64,000 nucleotides of DNA, taken from NCBI GenBank assembly GCA_039090855.1, contig CM077011.1, forward strand, positions 19,903,001-19,967,000, read 5' to 3'. The notes under the pieces were generated by a model. That model was not told where the DNA came from, did no database searches, and worked only from the letters and a program-made list of their open reading frames with translations. Origin of the DNA: Macrothele yani. Taxonomy: Eukaryota; Arthropoda; Arachnida; Araneae; Macrothelidae. Below, piece after piece: positions 1 to 9,560 of the stretch. Position numbers and translations under genes: made by a program. Every line of letters starts with the position of its first letter. Position 1 is the stretch's first letter.

Positions 1-1712
1 GGTTGAGCCATGTCCAGTGTCACCTTCAAGCGGTGTGAAAGAACTTTAGTGAAGATTTTATAAACCACTGATAGGAGGCTGATAGGTCTGTAGTTTCCGA
101 GATCCTCAATGTCACCTTTTTTATGTAGCAAGATCATTGTAGCGTTGTTCCAATCCTCAGGAATTTTCCCTTCATTAAGGCATCGAGTGAAAATTCGGGC
201 GAGTACTGTTTCGATTTCTCCACTTGCTTCTTGTATGATGTCTACAGTAATTCCATCTTCTCCTGGAGCTTTTCCCCGCTTCATGTTCTTGATTGCATGT
301 GCAACTTCTGCTGGAAGGACTGGAAGAACTCTGGTACTGGTACCTTTCATGATGTCTGGAGTACATGTATCATCCCTTTCATATAATTTGGAGTAGAAAT
401 CTTTCACTCTTGTCAAAATTTCGCCTCTATTTCTTGTTACAGAACGATCTTCTTTTCTCAGTGCCATAATCTGTTTTTTCCCCTTACTGAGATGTCCCTT
501 TGCTATCTTTAGGCTTTGGTTGTTTTCAATTGCTTTCCTTACTAGTTCACAGTTGAATTTCCTTACATCTTCAGTGATACTTTTTCGTACTGTCTTGCAT
601 AGCTCTATATATTCCACTTTGGAAGTCACATCTTCTTTAGTTGTCCTCATCACTCTTCTTTTTTGCATCAACATTTTGGTTTTTCCTGATAATTTGTTCA
701 CATGCAATTTGTTCTTAGACCCAGCTAATTTTGTTGCTGTTTCCATAAGAGCTTTGGTTACTTTTCTGTTAACTTCAGAAATATCCACTTCTTCCGATGT
801 TAGGCCTTCTAAAGCAGAGAATCTGTTCTTCAGTTCCAATTTGAAGGTATTATGGTGTTTTTTAAGGTTGGTTATGTCAATACATTTTGTTTGTCTTATG
901 AGCTTGCTACGTTCGAGTTTAGTGTTGAGATGCATCTTACATCTCACCAATCTATGGTCACTGCCTGTGTTGAACTTGTTTAGCACACTGCAGTCTTCTA
1001 TGACGAATTTTTTGTTACACATAATAAAATCAATTTCACTTGTCGTCCCATTTGGATGTCTCCATGTCCATTTCCTGTGTGGCTTTTTCTTGAAAAAGGA
1101 TTTCAAGATGAAAAACGCTTCTGCCTCTGCAAACTCTACGAGAGTATTTCCACGCTGGTTTCTGTTGCCGTGACCGAATTTACCTACTGAAGTTTCATTC
1201 TGTTGCCGTTGCGCTATTATTGCATTGAAATCTCCCATAATTATCTTCAAGTGCTGCTTACCTTTATTATTTAGATCACGAATTTCCTCGTAAAATTCTT
1301 CAATTTCTTCTTCAGCATGACTTGTGGTGGGTGCATAAGTTTGAATAATCTGAGCCTGGTATCTTCTCGAGAGTTGGATAACGAGTCGTGCAGCTCTGTC
1401 AGAGGAACTTTCAACTTCTACAACTTTATCCTTCAGTTTCTTGTTTATTATAAATCCAACACCACTAGTTCTGCCAGTATCTGTCCCACGACAGTAGAAG
1501 AGATGTTCACTTTTCAGTTCGATGAGATCTTCTCCTTTTCTCCTTACCTCACTTAGCCCGACGATGTCCCACTTGATCCTTTGTAGTTCCTCTTCCAATT
1601 CAAGAAGCCTTGAATCAGAAGATAGGGAGCGTCCGTTGTACGTAGCCAAGGTCAGCATCAGATGACAGCCTAGTCCGTTCCTCCGGGGATTCTTAGCACC
1701 CTCTGCCTTCAT
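1..1712 (-). CDS. RTE endonuclease/reverse transcriptase, partial, frame open
   Basis: The single protein of an RTE retrotransposon: it nicks target DNA and copies its RNA there. I read the minus strand from ATG at 1712 (an in-frame TGA lies just upstream) to base 1 and found 570 codons with no stop or frameshift. The frame ends two bases into a codon at the window edge. The N-terminal endonuclease/exonuclease/phosphatase domain shows TYNGRSL (Asn26), SEVRRKG (Glu55), GDFNA (160-164) and SDHRL (251-255, putative catalytic His253). A basic linker follows, then the start of the reverse transcriptase with KAPGEDG (481-487) and NYRPISLLSVVYK. The copy near 63 kb has at least three frameshifts over the same stretch, so this copy looks much younger. 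A complete protein of about 960 residues is inferred by adding the 3' part seen in the other copy. Activity cannot be judged because the YADD-type motif lies outside the window. Confidence 0.9.
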   Translation of the reverse strand, partial: MKAEGAKNPRRNGLGCHLMLTLATYNGRSLSSDSRLLELEEELQRIKWDIVGLSEVRRKGEDLIELKSEHLFYCRGTDTGRTSGVGFIINKKLKDKVVEVESSSDRAARLVIQLSRRYQAQIIQTYAPTTSHAEEEIEEFYEEIRDLNNKGKQHLKIIMGDFNAIIAQRQQNETSVGKFGHGNRNQRGNTLVEFAEAEAFFILKSFFKKKPHRKWTWRHPNGTTSEIDFIMCNKKFVIEDCSVLNKFNTGSDHRLVRCKMHLNTKLERSKLIRQTKCIDITNLKKHHNTFKLELKNRFSALEGLTSEEVDISEVNRKVTKALMETATKLAGSKNKLHVNKLSGKTKMLMQKRRVMRTTKEDVTSKVEYIELCKTVRKSITEDVRKFNCELVRKAIENNQSLKIAKGHLSKGKKQIMALRKEDRSVTRNRGEILTRVKDFYSKLYERDDTCTPDIMKGTSTRVLPVLPAEVAHAIKNMKRGKAPGEDGITVDIIQEASGEIETVLARIFTRCLNEGKIPEDWNNATMILLHKKGDIEDLGNYRPISLLSVVYKIFTKVLSHRLKVTLDMAQ

Positions 1713-2002
1713 GTCGCACTGGCCGCTGCCTCATCCAGGTACATTCCAGCTGCCGGAGACTGAGGGCCAAGATTTAAGTTGTGGAGTCATTTTGGAGGGG
1801 TTTAGCCATAACTCACCACGCTGGCCAAGCGGGTTGGTGAGTGTGGGATAGCATTTCTTCTAATCCCGATGGTATAGTTATACCGCTATTGGCGGTCGTC
1901 AGAGCCCCTTTAGTGGGAACAGGATGTACCACGAGAAGGCGGGGTTGACATTTGTCAAGGAGATGCTGTGATGTTACGCATCACCTGACCTTACATCCCA
2001 GA
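1..2002 (-). mobile_element. RTE-type LINE, copy 1 (5' part, cut by window start)
   Basis: This is the 5' part of a non-LTR retrotransposon on the minus strand. It holds about 290 bp of 5' leader (roughly 1713-2002) and then one long open frame. The same element recurs at 14359-15764 and from 61991 to the window end, and alignment by eye between copies defines it. The 5' end abuts an (AT)n tract at about 2003, and the 3' half lies outside the window. Single-ORF layout with endonuclease followed by reverse transcriptase, and a trinucleotide 3' tail in the other copies, are typical of the RTE clade. The clade call comes from sequence recognition, not from a tree. Confidence 0.88.
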
Positions 2003-2028
2003 ATATATATATATATATATATATATAA
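2003..2028. repeat. (AT)n microsatellite
   Basis: Uninterrupted AT dinucleotide tract between the 5' end of RTE copy 1 and an oppositely oriented RTE 3' relic. Similar AT tracts sit beside RTE copy 2 at 61.96-61.99 kb. Confidence 0.9.
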
Positions 2029-2084
2029 TAAACAGACATACAGACGATGCAAACATCTGAAAGGACCAGGAAGACGCGTATGCT

Positions 2085-2411
2085 TGGTGTAACCAGGAAA
2101 TTTTGGAAGAGCGCGTCGTGTGTCAGGAAAACGACAAAAGTGGAAGTCATAATGTTCAAAAATCCCTGAACTGGCAATAGGCTGAACATAATGCTAGAAG
2201 AACGAAAACACCGATGAACAACTGAAATATTGGACTGGGTACCATCGGACAGAAATAAACCCAGAAGAAGACCAGGTGGGACATGTGTGGATGAAATTTG
2301 AAAGCATGCCGGAGGGACATGCATGAGAGTAGTGCAAGACAGACAGTTGTGGTAGAAACTTGGAGAGACCTTTATCCAGCAGTAGATTGCTAATATTTGA
2401 CAATGATGATG
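2085..2411 (+). pseudogene. Decayed RTE-family 3' end
   Basis: Plus-strand reading, with several frameshifts and stops, matches the C-terminus of RTE proteins: a run like SLNWQ-AEH-ARRT, then DWVPSDR, PRRRP, VDEI and a final QDRQLW/ETFIQQ-like stretch, followed by a short (ATG)n tail near 2401-2411. It is more diverged from the two long RTE copies than they are from each other, so it is an older or sister subfamily. It faces RTE copy 1 and lies tail-on to its 5' end. Confidence 0.75.
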
Positions 2412-2542
2412 CATATTAACGTAGGGTTAGGGATAAATGTCTTCGTGCAGAGAATAACTAAAGGTCGATTGAAATTTGCTGTCTGAAGCGCGATAGTTAA
2501 AATCTTTAATGAATAAAATATTTACAAGTTAAAAAATACAAA

Positions 2543-2583
2543 CACGAGATTTTTCACAAGGGCGACCTTTGCATCATCAGGTG
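2543..2583 (-). ncRNA. Hammerhead-ribozyme-like motif, inverted PLE copy
   Basis: On the minus strand, CTGATGA (2580-2574), a GCAA-rich stem II hairpin and GAAA (2555-2552) are followed by a four-base link, TC, and GTG (2545-2543), which can pair with CAC just before the core (2583-2581). Stem II has a mismatch in this copy, and the link begins with A rather than the G seen elsewhere. Hammerheads are known in PLE terminal repeats. This copy is probably weak or dead. Confidence 0.5.
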
Positions 2584-2739
2584 AACATACTTAGTGCGAA
2601 GTTATAAAGTGTCAGGGTCTTGATGTACAATGATGCTAGTGTGAAGTTATAAAGTGTCAGCGTCATGATGTACAATGATGTTCATTAGTTGAGGACGATT
2701 GGTCCATCCTATCTAAATTCTGATGCTACGTAGTTCCGT

Positions 2740-3287
2740 CTTTGAAAGGTGGTATTAGATAAAGTGAACTGATTGTGTAGTGCGGAATTTTAAATCTTGA
2801 ATTTTTTTCTTTAATATAAACTGTATTAAACAGTTGTTTCCAAACATATGGCAAAGTAGTGGGAATGTCATCGTTACAGCACCGTCCACGATAGTGATGG
2901 ATGAACAATCCGCAAACAATGTAGATCTTCCGCAAACAATGTAGATCATTTTTCTTCGGTGCATAGAAGAATATATGCATCATTCCATAAGGGGGTGTGG
3001 GTTCCTTTCTGGGCTGTGCGGGCCAAAGCAGGGTTGGAGGCACCTTTTCGGGTTGAATATCGGTGTTCGGCTGTACGAGTACCTAGGCTCCGAAGGATCG
3101 AGCCTATATACCAACTATCGTTGAACTCTGAGCTCAGACTCTTTAATGGTAGGTAATACACACCATGTTTTTCATTCTCAGGCTTGACGTCCCGATCTCT
3201 GCGCATCAGCTGGAAAATATTACTGGAGGACTCGCCAATTGAAATGCCGTGTTTCTTGCAGATGTGCAAAAAAATTGTTAATACCAC
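2740..3287 (-). pseudogene. Inverted PLE 3' fragment with GIY-YIG domain
   Basis: Minus-strand reading gives HGVYYLPLKSL, then DSWYIGSILRSLGTR and EHRYSTRK, the pattern of a GIY-YIG nuclease (YY..YIG, Arg, Glu/His). The sequence is close to the forward copy at 5734-6000 but keeps YIG where the forward copy has YIC. A frameshift follows around 2960. An inverted 3' segment upstream of the body is a known feature of PLE insertions, thought to arise during integration. Here the junction with forward sequence is at about 3280. Confidence 0.8.
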
Positions 3288-3299
3288 CTTTCGTAGTAT

Positions 3300-3560
3300 C
3301 AGAAGTTAGATAGGAGGGACCAATCGTCATCAACTAATGGACATCATTGTACATCTGACGTCAAGACACTGACACTTTCTAACTTCACACTAAGAATGTT
3401 CAAATGTGGTCTTCACCTCATGATGCAAGGGTCACCCTTGTGAAAGATCTCGTGTTTGTATTTCTTAACTTGTAAATATTTTATTCATTAAAGATTTTAA
3501 CTATCGTGCTTCAGACAGCTAATTACACTCGACCTTTAGTTATTCTCAGCACGAAGATAT
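3300..3560 (+). repeat. PLE 5' pseudo-LTR
   Basis: Direct copy of the terminal sequence found at 6155-6400. It includes a hammerhead-like block at 3414-3454 in which the core reads CTCATGA instead of CTGATGA (G to C at 3419). That change in an invariant core base should kill the ribozyme. GAAA, GATC, TC and GTG follow in the same order as in the 3' copy. Confidence 0.75.
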
Positions 3561-3573
3561 TTATCTCCTATGT

Positions 3574-6150
3574 GTGACAGCTGGAATAATCCTGAAAAAT
3601 GGTAATTTCTACCATTTCTTTTGTAATTGGACTACTTTAAGGAAGTCGGTGTCTACCTTCCTTAAGTTCCGACGAAGGCTACTACTTGAGGGTGCCCACC
3701 TGGAATTCTTGCTAAATTACCGGGACTTAGGAGTCACCCCTCGTCACTTATCACTGCAAGACATCGTTATTTTAATGCGGGATTCACTAGTTCATCGTCT
3801 TTTTGAACATAGACGTGTGACCACAGAAATCCGCCAGAAGCGTGGTCTATTAGACGTTTTGAATCGCCGAACTTACGTAGCGTATGGTCACCTGTCTCAC
3901 TACTTGCACCCTTATGCACTGGATAGACTAGTCATCGTTCGGTTTGCTTTTTGGACACTGAACTACGAAATGCCCGTGAGAAGCACATTCATAAACTGCG
4001 TATACTCATGGCAAAAACATATGATGGTAATGCCTCTCAACAACAGCAGACCCCCTACTGTGGTTTTACCTGTTCAGCCATCTTTCCTGAACTTAAGCAA
4101 TTTTCAACTTAATCAAACCCAAATCCAAGCCTTGGAACGTGGATATAAATTTAATTACCCATCAAGTCATACTAACATCTTTAAAACAGTTACTGAGATC
4201 GAAAACATTATTCGAAACCTCCCAGAAAACGATCAAGAAATAGCCCGTCATAAAGTGGCTACTGCCATTAAAATTATACACACCAAACAGCTCTTGCCTA
4301 CAATCTCTACGTACCATGACGAAAGGCTACAACTCCAAGCAATCCGTAATAACCCAGACCTTACGATAACCTCTGCTGACAAGGCTAAACAGTTTGTAAA
4401 ATTAAATCATTCGGCTTACGTTGAAAAAATGTTACATCAGATTTCGACTATCCCACATACTATTGTGAATTCTGACCCCACCCCAGCTACCATTAGGGCA
4501 CTTGGAAAATTGAAAAAGAATAACTTCTTGCCTCCTTCCATTTCTACTAATATGGCACCTACCTCCAAGTTAGGCAAGTGTTCCTTCTTTATTCGGTAAA
4601 AATGAAAACCCACAAACAGAATTACCCACTTCGCCCTTTGGTGTCTGGTCAATCGAACCCAACACGGCTATTAGAAAAGACTTTATCATTGTTGTTGGCG
4701 CCACTTACTTAAAAATCTGAATTTTTCTATCCTAAATTCACTTGAAGCAGTTCGACGGCTAAAGCACTTTGGACAACCTACAGTGCCCATGATCTTCGCA
4801 TCTCTCGACATTACCTCCCTTTAACGTAGTGTGCTAGTGAAAGAAACACATAACTTTATTCACCACCTGCTGATCACCCTGGGTCACCTATCTCAGGTTG
4901 AAGTACAAAGCGTTCTAGATGCCTTGGTGCTAGTTGCTAAACGTTCTTTCTTTCGTTTTAAAGACACTATTTATAGACAAGACGGTGGCACAGTTATGTG
5001 ATCACCACTATCTGCTTTGATGGCTCAAATTGTTATGCAATCAATAGAAAATAATGTCTTAACCAATTGTACCCACGCCCCATTACTTATGCTTTAAACT
5101 TTCTTGAGAATAAAAAGACACTCATTTTTCAGGGGGACGACAAGACCCTGTCGAACTTTACTTATAGTTACTATATATGAGGTATATCGACGATATATTA
5201 GTACTTTGGCCACGTTCCCTTGACGATATTGAAGAATCCAGATTAAGTTTGTCGTCGGTATACCAAACCATACAATTTACCATCGAACTGGACAATGAAG
5301 GATTTATCCCTTACCTTGACTTGAGCATCAGACGGAACATGATCACCAACTCAATTCAGTTTTCTGTGTATCGTAAGCCAACCAACTATACTGTGATCAT
5401 CCCGTATAACTCTTATCATCCACACAAATATAAAGCTGCGACTTTTAGATTTCTTATAAGCCGAGCATTTTCACACACGTTGAATGCCAGATTGCGGAGA
5501 ACCGAACTAGAAAAATGAAAATCGTGACCCAGAGTGGGCACAATAGGAACTTTGTGAATGCTCTGATTGCTCAACATAAGAAAAAAGTCTGCACAACCTT
5601 AACCAGCAATCATAAGACTATTAAGTACGTTAGCACTATTGAATACCAGCCGCAAATTTCGCACATTTTGCATATCATCTGCAAGAAACACGGCATTTCC
5701 TTTGACGAGTCCTAAAGTAATATTTTCCAGCTGATGCGCAGAGATCGGGACGTCAAGCCTGAGAATGAAAAATATGGTGTGTTTTGCATACCATTAAAGA
5801 GTTTGAGCTCAGAGTTCAACGATGGCTGGTATATATGCGCGACCCTTCGGAGCCTAGGTATTCGTACAGCCGAACACCTATATTCAACCCGAACAGCTGC
5901 CTTTAACACTGCTTTGGCCCGCACAGTACAAGATGGAACCCACACCCCCTCATGGAATGATGCATATATTATTCCATGCACCACAAACACGGAAGCATTG
6001 TTCATCCATCACTATCGTGGACGGTGCTGTAACGATGACATTCCCACTGCTTTGCCATATGCTTGGAAACAACTGTTTAATACAGTTTATATTAAAGAAA
6101 AAAACTCAAGATTTAAAACCCCCACTACACAATCAGTTAACTTAATCTAA
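3574..6150 (+). pseudogene. PLE reverse transcriptase/GIY-YIG endonuclease, broken
   Basis: An opening frame of about 340 codons (3574-4599) covers the N-terminal region. Frames then change repeatedly. Around 4630 a proline-rich RPLVSGQSNP-like block appears. At 4800 a FASLDITSLY-like palm motif contains a stop, and at 4990 QDGGTVMGSPLSAL has TGA in place of Gly. From 5177 the frame is MRYIDDILVLW, whose YIDD matches the PLE catalytic YxDD, followed by IPYLDLSIRR and YRKPTNY, typical of Penelope-type enzymes. From 5734, GVFCIPLKSL, DGWYICATLRSLGIR and AEHLYSTR form a GIY-YIG domain with Cys replacing the second-motif Gly. The whole would be about 850 residues if unbroken. PLE assignment is firm; the subclade is not resolved. 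Confidence 0.85.
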
Positions 6151-6154
6151 TATC

Positions 6155-6400
6155 ACCTTTCAAAGACGGAACTACGTAGCATCAGAAGTTACTAATGAAC
6201 ATCATTGTACATCATGACGTCAAGACACTGACACTTTATAACTTCGCACTAAGTATGTTCACCTGATGATGCAAGGGTCGCCCTTGTGAAAGACCTCGTG
6301 TTTGTATTTTTTAACTTGTAAGTATTTTGTTCATTAAAGATTTTAACTATCATGCTTCAGACAGCAAATTACACTAGACTTTTAGTTAGTGTACGTTATT
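6155..6400 (+). repeat. PLE 3' pseudo-LTR
   Basis: Terminal repeat of the PLE, matching 3300-3560 in direct orientation and 2455-2740 in inverted orientation. It carries the best-preserved hammerhead-like core of the element (6260-6300). Confidence 0.75.
6260..6300 (+). ncRNA. Hammerhead-ribozyme-like motif in PLE 3' pseudo-LTR
   Basis: Order seen: CAC (6260-6262), CTGATGA (6263-6269), one extra T, a seven-pair stem II made of GCAAGGG (6271-6277) and CCCTTGT (6281-6287) with a TCG loop and a G-T closing pair, GAAA (6288-6291), GACC, TC (6296-6297), then GTG (6298-6300) pairing with CAC as stem I. Cleavage would fall after C6297. Stem III would be only A-U plus G-C, as in short-stem-III hammerheads that work best as dimers. 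The unpaired T before stem II departs from the textbook core. Confidence 0.6.
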
Positions 6401-6634
6401 AGCAATGCAGTTATCTGTGTAGGGTGGCAAAATCAGACTGTCCGTTCATGCGGCTTTTCCCAACGGGTTCGGATTCTTGGTACCACGTCCAATGATCCGA
6501 AAGCAGCTGAAAATAGTAATTCGCGGTCGAAGTGATGATCAAATTCCTCCGAGTCTTCATTAATATGAACAACATTGTTCTCAAAATAGTGTAACTATAT
6601 TAGTAATACGAGTTTCTTGAAGTAGAATAGAAAT
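6400..6634. other. No gene seen
   Basis: Unique-looking AT-rich DNA between the PLE and a SINE. No ORF, repeat or RNA was recognised. Confidence 0.6.
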
Positions 6635-6642
6635 AAGAGTTT

Positions 6643-6870
6643 GCCGCCCCGGTGGCGCAGTGGTCTAAGGCGCTGGCCTATGATCATTCGTCCGTAAGGG
6701 GTCCGGGTTCGAATCCCGGTGAGGCATGGATGTTGTGTTTGTCTTACGGCACTGGCTCTCTCCCTTCCCTGGAACCAGTGACCCTAAATTAGGGACGGGC
6801 GACTGCTTATAGCCCATTGAGTTGCTCACGGTGGTCGTTAAACCTCCAATCAAAAAAAAAAAAAAAAAAA
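6643..6870 (+). mobile_element. tRNA-derived SINE, young-looking copy
   Basis: The head has an RNA polymerase III box A (TGGCGCAGTGG) and box B (GGTTCGAATCC) spaced as in a tRNA, so transcription would start inside the element. A conserved body of about 130 bp follows, with a GGGACGGGCGACTGC stretch, ending in GGTCGTTAAACCTCC and a poly(A) tail. The flanks AAGAGTTT at 6635-6642 and 6871-6878 form a target duplication, as expected for LINE-driven insertion. Near-identical copies sit at 36260 and 59150. The minus strand shows an apparent 75-codon frame, which is only a reading of the SINE. Confidence 0.9.
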
Positions 6871-6929
6871 AAGAGTTTTCAAGCTTTTGCACATCTGCAT
6901 TTTCGTCATGCCTCTAACTATTTTGGGAA

Positions 6930-7480
6930 TGGAGGTATTTTAACGACAACAATGAGCAGCGTGTAGGACTATAGGTAGTCTCTGATTTTTAATGTTGGGC
7001 CATTGGCTACATTTTGCAAGTCATCTTCTTTTGGGTGAAGGGGATGACTGTGTCTTTGACAACCGCAATGAGCAGCTCATAGAGCTGTGTGCCGACGTTG
7101 ATCTCTATTGTAAAATCATTGGTTACATTTTCTTCAGGCATATTTCTTTTCAGGGGGTGAAGTGATCTCTAATTACCACAATGAGCATCTGTTATGGCCG
7201 TAGGCAGTCTATCGTTTCTAATATTTGGCCATTGTTTAGTATGTCGTTACGCATCTTTATGTTTTGGGAAGATGGAGTTATTTTTAAGGACCCCAATGAG
7301 CTTCTCAAAGGGAAGTATGCAGTCGCTGGTCCCTAATGTGTGGCCATTGCTTACATTTTCTTTGTCATGCAACTTTATTTTTATCGTGGATAGAGGGTTC
7401 TTTAACGACAACAATGAGCATAAGACTGTATCTATGCCCTCGTTTCTAAGGATGAGCCATAGGTTATATTTTAGTCATCC
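6930..7480. repeat. Diverged tandem repeat, about 114-bp period
   Basis: Five copies of a unit that starts near GACAACAATGAGCAGC (about 6945, 7058, 7171, 7285, 7403) and later reads GGCCATTGGNTACATTTT. Spacing is 113-118 bp. Two further units at about 8590-8760 show it is dispersed. Confidence 0.75.
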
Positions 7481-8590
7481 TGGGGCGTACTGTTATCCCC
7501 TGCAACACACCGCATTGTGGAGGACCTCAGGGCTAAGAGGACCTCTAGGCTCAGGAAAAAGATTTTACAAATATTTTAAGGAAACTTTACGTAAAACTGA
7601 TTAAAGAAATAGCATGGAATTTTCTACAACAGCTTTAAATGAAGTATTAAAAAGGGAAGCCAGTATTGGTGGAATTTCTTTTATCTTCAGAAATCATTTT
7701 TGTGGTTTTAGAGTTTATCAAAACTACATGAAGGGCAAGCCTCTACTACAGAGGACTTGCGGCACCTTTTCATAGCCATAGCAACAATTCCTATACTATA
7801 TAAACAAGACGATGTGAAATAAACATAAGTTCAATGAATTAATTTTTTTATCAATGAAGATACGGTGTTATGTATTACAGTCATTTGCACATAACTACGT
7901 ATCCCTTGGAATGTATTGAATTAAAAGGAGTTCTTCGCGGGGGCTAAGAAAGGAAGACCATTATTGTTTTTTTAATTGCAGAGTGAAAAGATTTTTTTTC
8001 CTAAGTGCTAAACATTGTGGCATTATGTTAAGTGTGTTATTCATATTCGAGAAGGGGGAAAACTCTTTTTGTGTGCTAAGATTGTTCATTGTTACTTATT
8101 TATTTGCATACTTACGTTCTGTATGTTCATATAAATCGGGAAAGGTCATTCATTACACACTGTCACACTGCATTTATTTGTGTTGCGTGTGTGATCGTGA
8201 GGCATTTCAAAGAGGCTGGCCTTAGTTCTCTAAAGGAATACAATTTACATGATATGATTAACTTTGGCGAAAGTATTTTTCAGTACTTTGTATTGGTGTG
8301 AAACTATGCCAATCATTTTAATTACAACGTGGATGTTTGTGTTATAGGCAGTAAAGTTCAATAATTTTGGTTTTTGAGGAAAATACTCGAGGATTTCAGA
8401 GAATTTGAATTATTAAAACGCCCCTACAACTTAGTTAATAGTATGGAATTTATAAACTTCAGTAATTGAAAGCTAATAGATTCTTGTAAAAGGGCCTCGA
8501 AGCTTTTCTTATTTGCCGGCTGGGGGAGGGTGGCGAATTTTTATAGAAAACTACTGCAGACACCTTTCTTTCGGGAGGGGGGCGGGTCTT
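7480..8590. other. No gene seen
   Basis: AT-rich sequence with short, unconvincing frames up to 80 codons. No homology recognised. Confidence 0.6.
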
Positions 8591-8760
8591 AAATGACAAC
8601 AATAAGCAGCTCATATGACTATAGGACTCGCTTCTCCTTAATGACTGGCCATTACTTACAGTTTCATTAGATATTTTCCTTTCGGGTAACGGCGTGTTTG
8701 GTGGAGCAACTTTCAACAACCACAATCAGCAGCTCACATGCCTTTATTTGGCGCACATTT
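8590..8760. repeat. Two more units of the 114-bp repeat
   Basis: Units beginning ATGACAACAATAAGCAGC and AACAACCACAATCAGCAGC, about 115 bp apart, followed by a GCCATTACTTACAG-like stretch matching the 6.9-7.5 kb array. Confidence 0.65.
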
Positions 8761-9015
8761 TCTATTTCAAATTCTGGACACTTTTCTTGCTAAAGCTGTT
8801 AGATTAATATTCCATTTTTCTGTCCTTCTCTTTTACATCTATGAAACTTAACAAAAAAAACAGCTTTTTATCGTTAAGACTGCATCATATTTCACAAATG
8901 ATTTGCACATATTTTGAAGTTAAAATACTTCTTTTGCTTTTGATATCTGAAGCCATTATTTTCCCATTGATTTTAGACAATTTCATACGCAAAATCTTCC
9001 TACTATTAATACATT

Positions 9016-9560
9016 ATGTTACGTTTTATAAATTCTCTCCATTTCATACACAAAATCTTTCTCCTACGTTGTGTTAAGTTTTATGAATTCTCTCCATTTC
9101 GTGCACCAAATTTCGTTCTACGTTGTGTTAATTTCTATAAATTCTCTCCATTTCATAGACAAAATTTTCCTCTTACGTTGTGTTAAGTTTTATAAAGCTT
9201 CTCCATGTCATGCAGAAAATCTGCCTCCTACGTTGTGTTAAGTGCTATAAATTCTCTCCATTTCATACACAAAATCTTCCTCTACCTTGTGTTAAGTTTT
9301 ATAAATTATCTCAATATATCATACAAAAATCTTTCTCCTATCTTGTGTTTAGTGCTATAAATTCTCTCCATTTCATACACCAAGGCTTCCTCCTACGTTG
9401 TGGTAAGTTTTATAAATCCTCTGCACTTCAAAAACGAAATTTTCCTCCTACGTTAAATTCTATAAATAATCTATATTTCATACACAAAATCTTCCTCCTA
9501 CGTTAAGTTCTATAATTTCTCTTCGTTTCATACACAAAATTTTCTTTCTACGTAGTGTTA
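9016..9560. repeat. Minisatellite, about 55-bp period, about ten units
   Basis: Unit contains TATAAATTCTCTCCATTTCA then ACACAAAATCTTCCTCC and ACGTTGTGTTAAG. CTCC landmarks fall at 9037, 9092, 9146, 9201, 9256 and so on, 54-56 bp apart. The last units shorten to about 50 bp. The 108-codon plus-strand frame here is a by-product of the repeat. Confidence 0.85.

Larger units (their letters stand above)
2450..6400 (+). mobile_element. Penelope-like element (PLE), degenerate
   Basis: A retroelement with a Penelope-type reverse transcriptase and a C-terminal GIY-YIG endonuclease, in the arrangement usual for PLEs. An inverted fragment of the 3' end occupies 2455-3285. A direct terminal copy (pseudo-LTR) lies at about 3300-3560, the coding body at 3574-6150, and a second direct pseudo-LTR at about 6155-6400. 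The three terminal copies share an ATCATTGTACATC block, the GCAAGGGT..CCCTTG hairpin and the CTCGTGTTTGTATTT stretch. The direct copies read onward into TTCATTAAAGATTTTAAC. All reading frames are broken, so the element is dead. Confidence 0.85.

Noticed and set aside
520..1173. 217-codon plus-strand frame
   Set aside because: It is the antisense of the RTE open frame, which has recognisable endonuclease and reverse transcriptase motifs on the minus strand.
6650..6730. SINE head as a functional tRNA gene
   Set aside because: The acceptor stem has a mismatch and the sequence is joined to a SINE body with poly(A) and target duplications.
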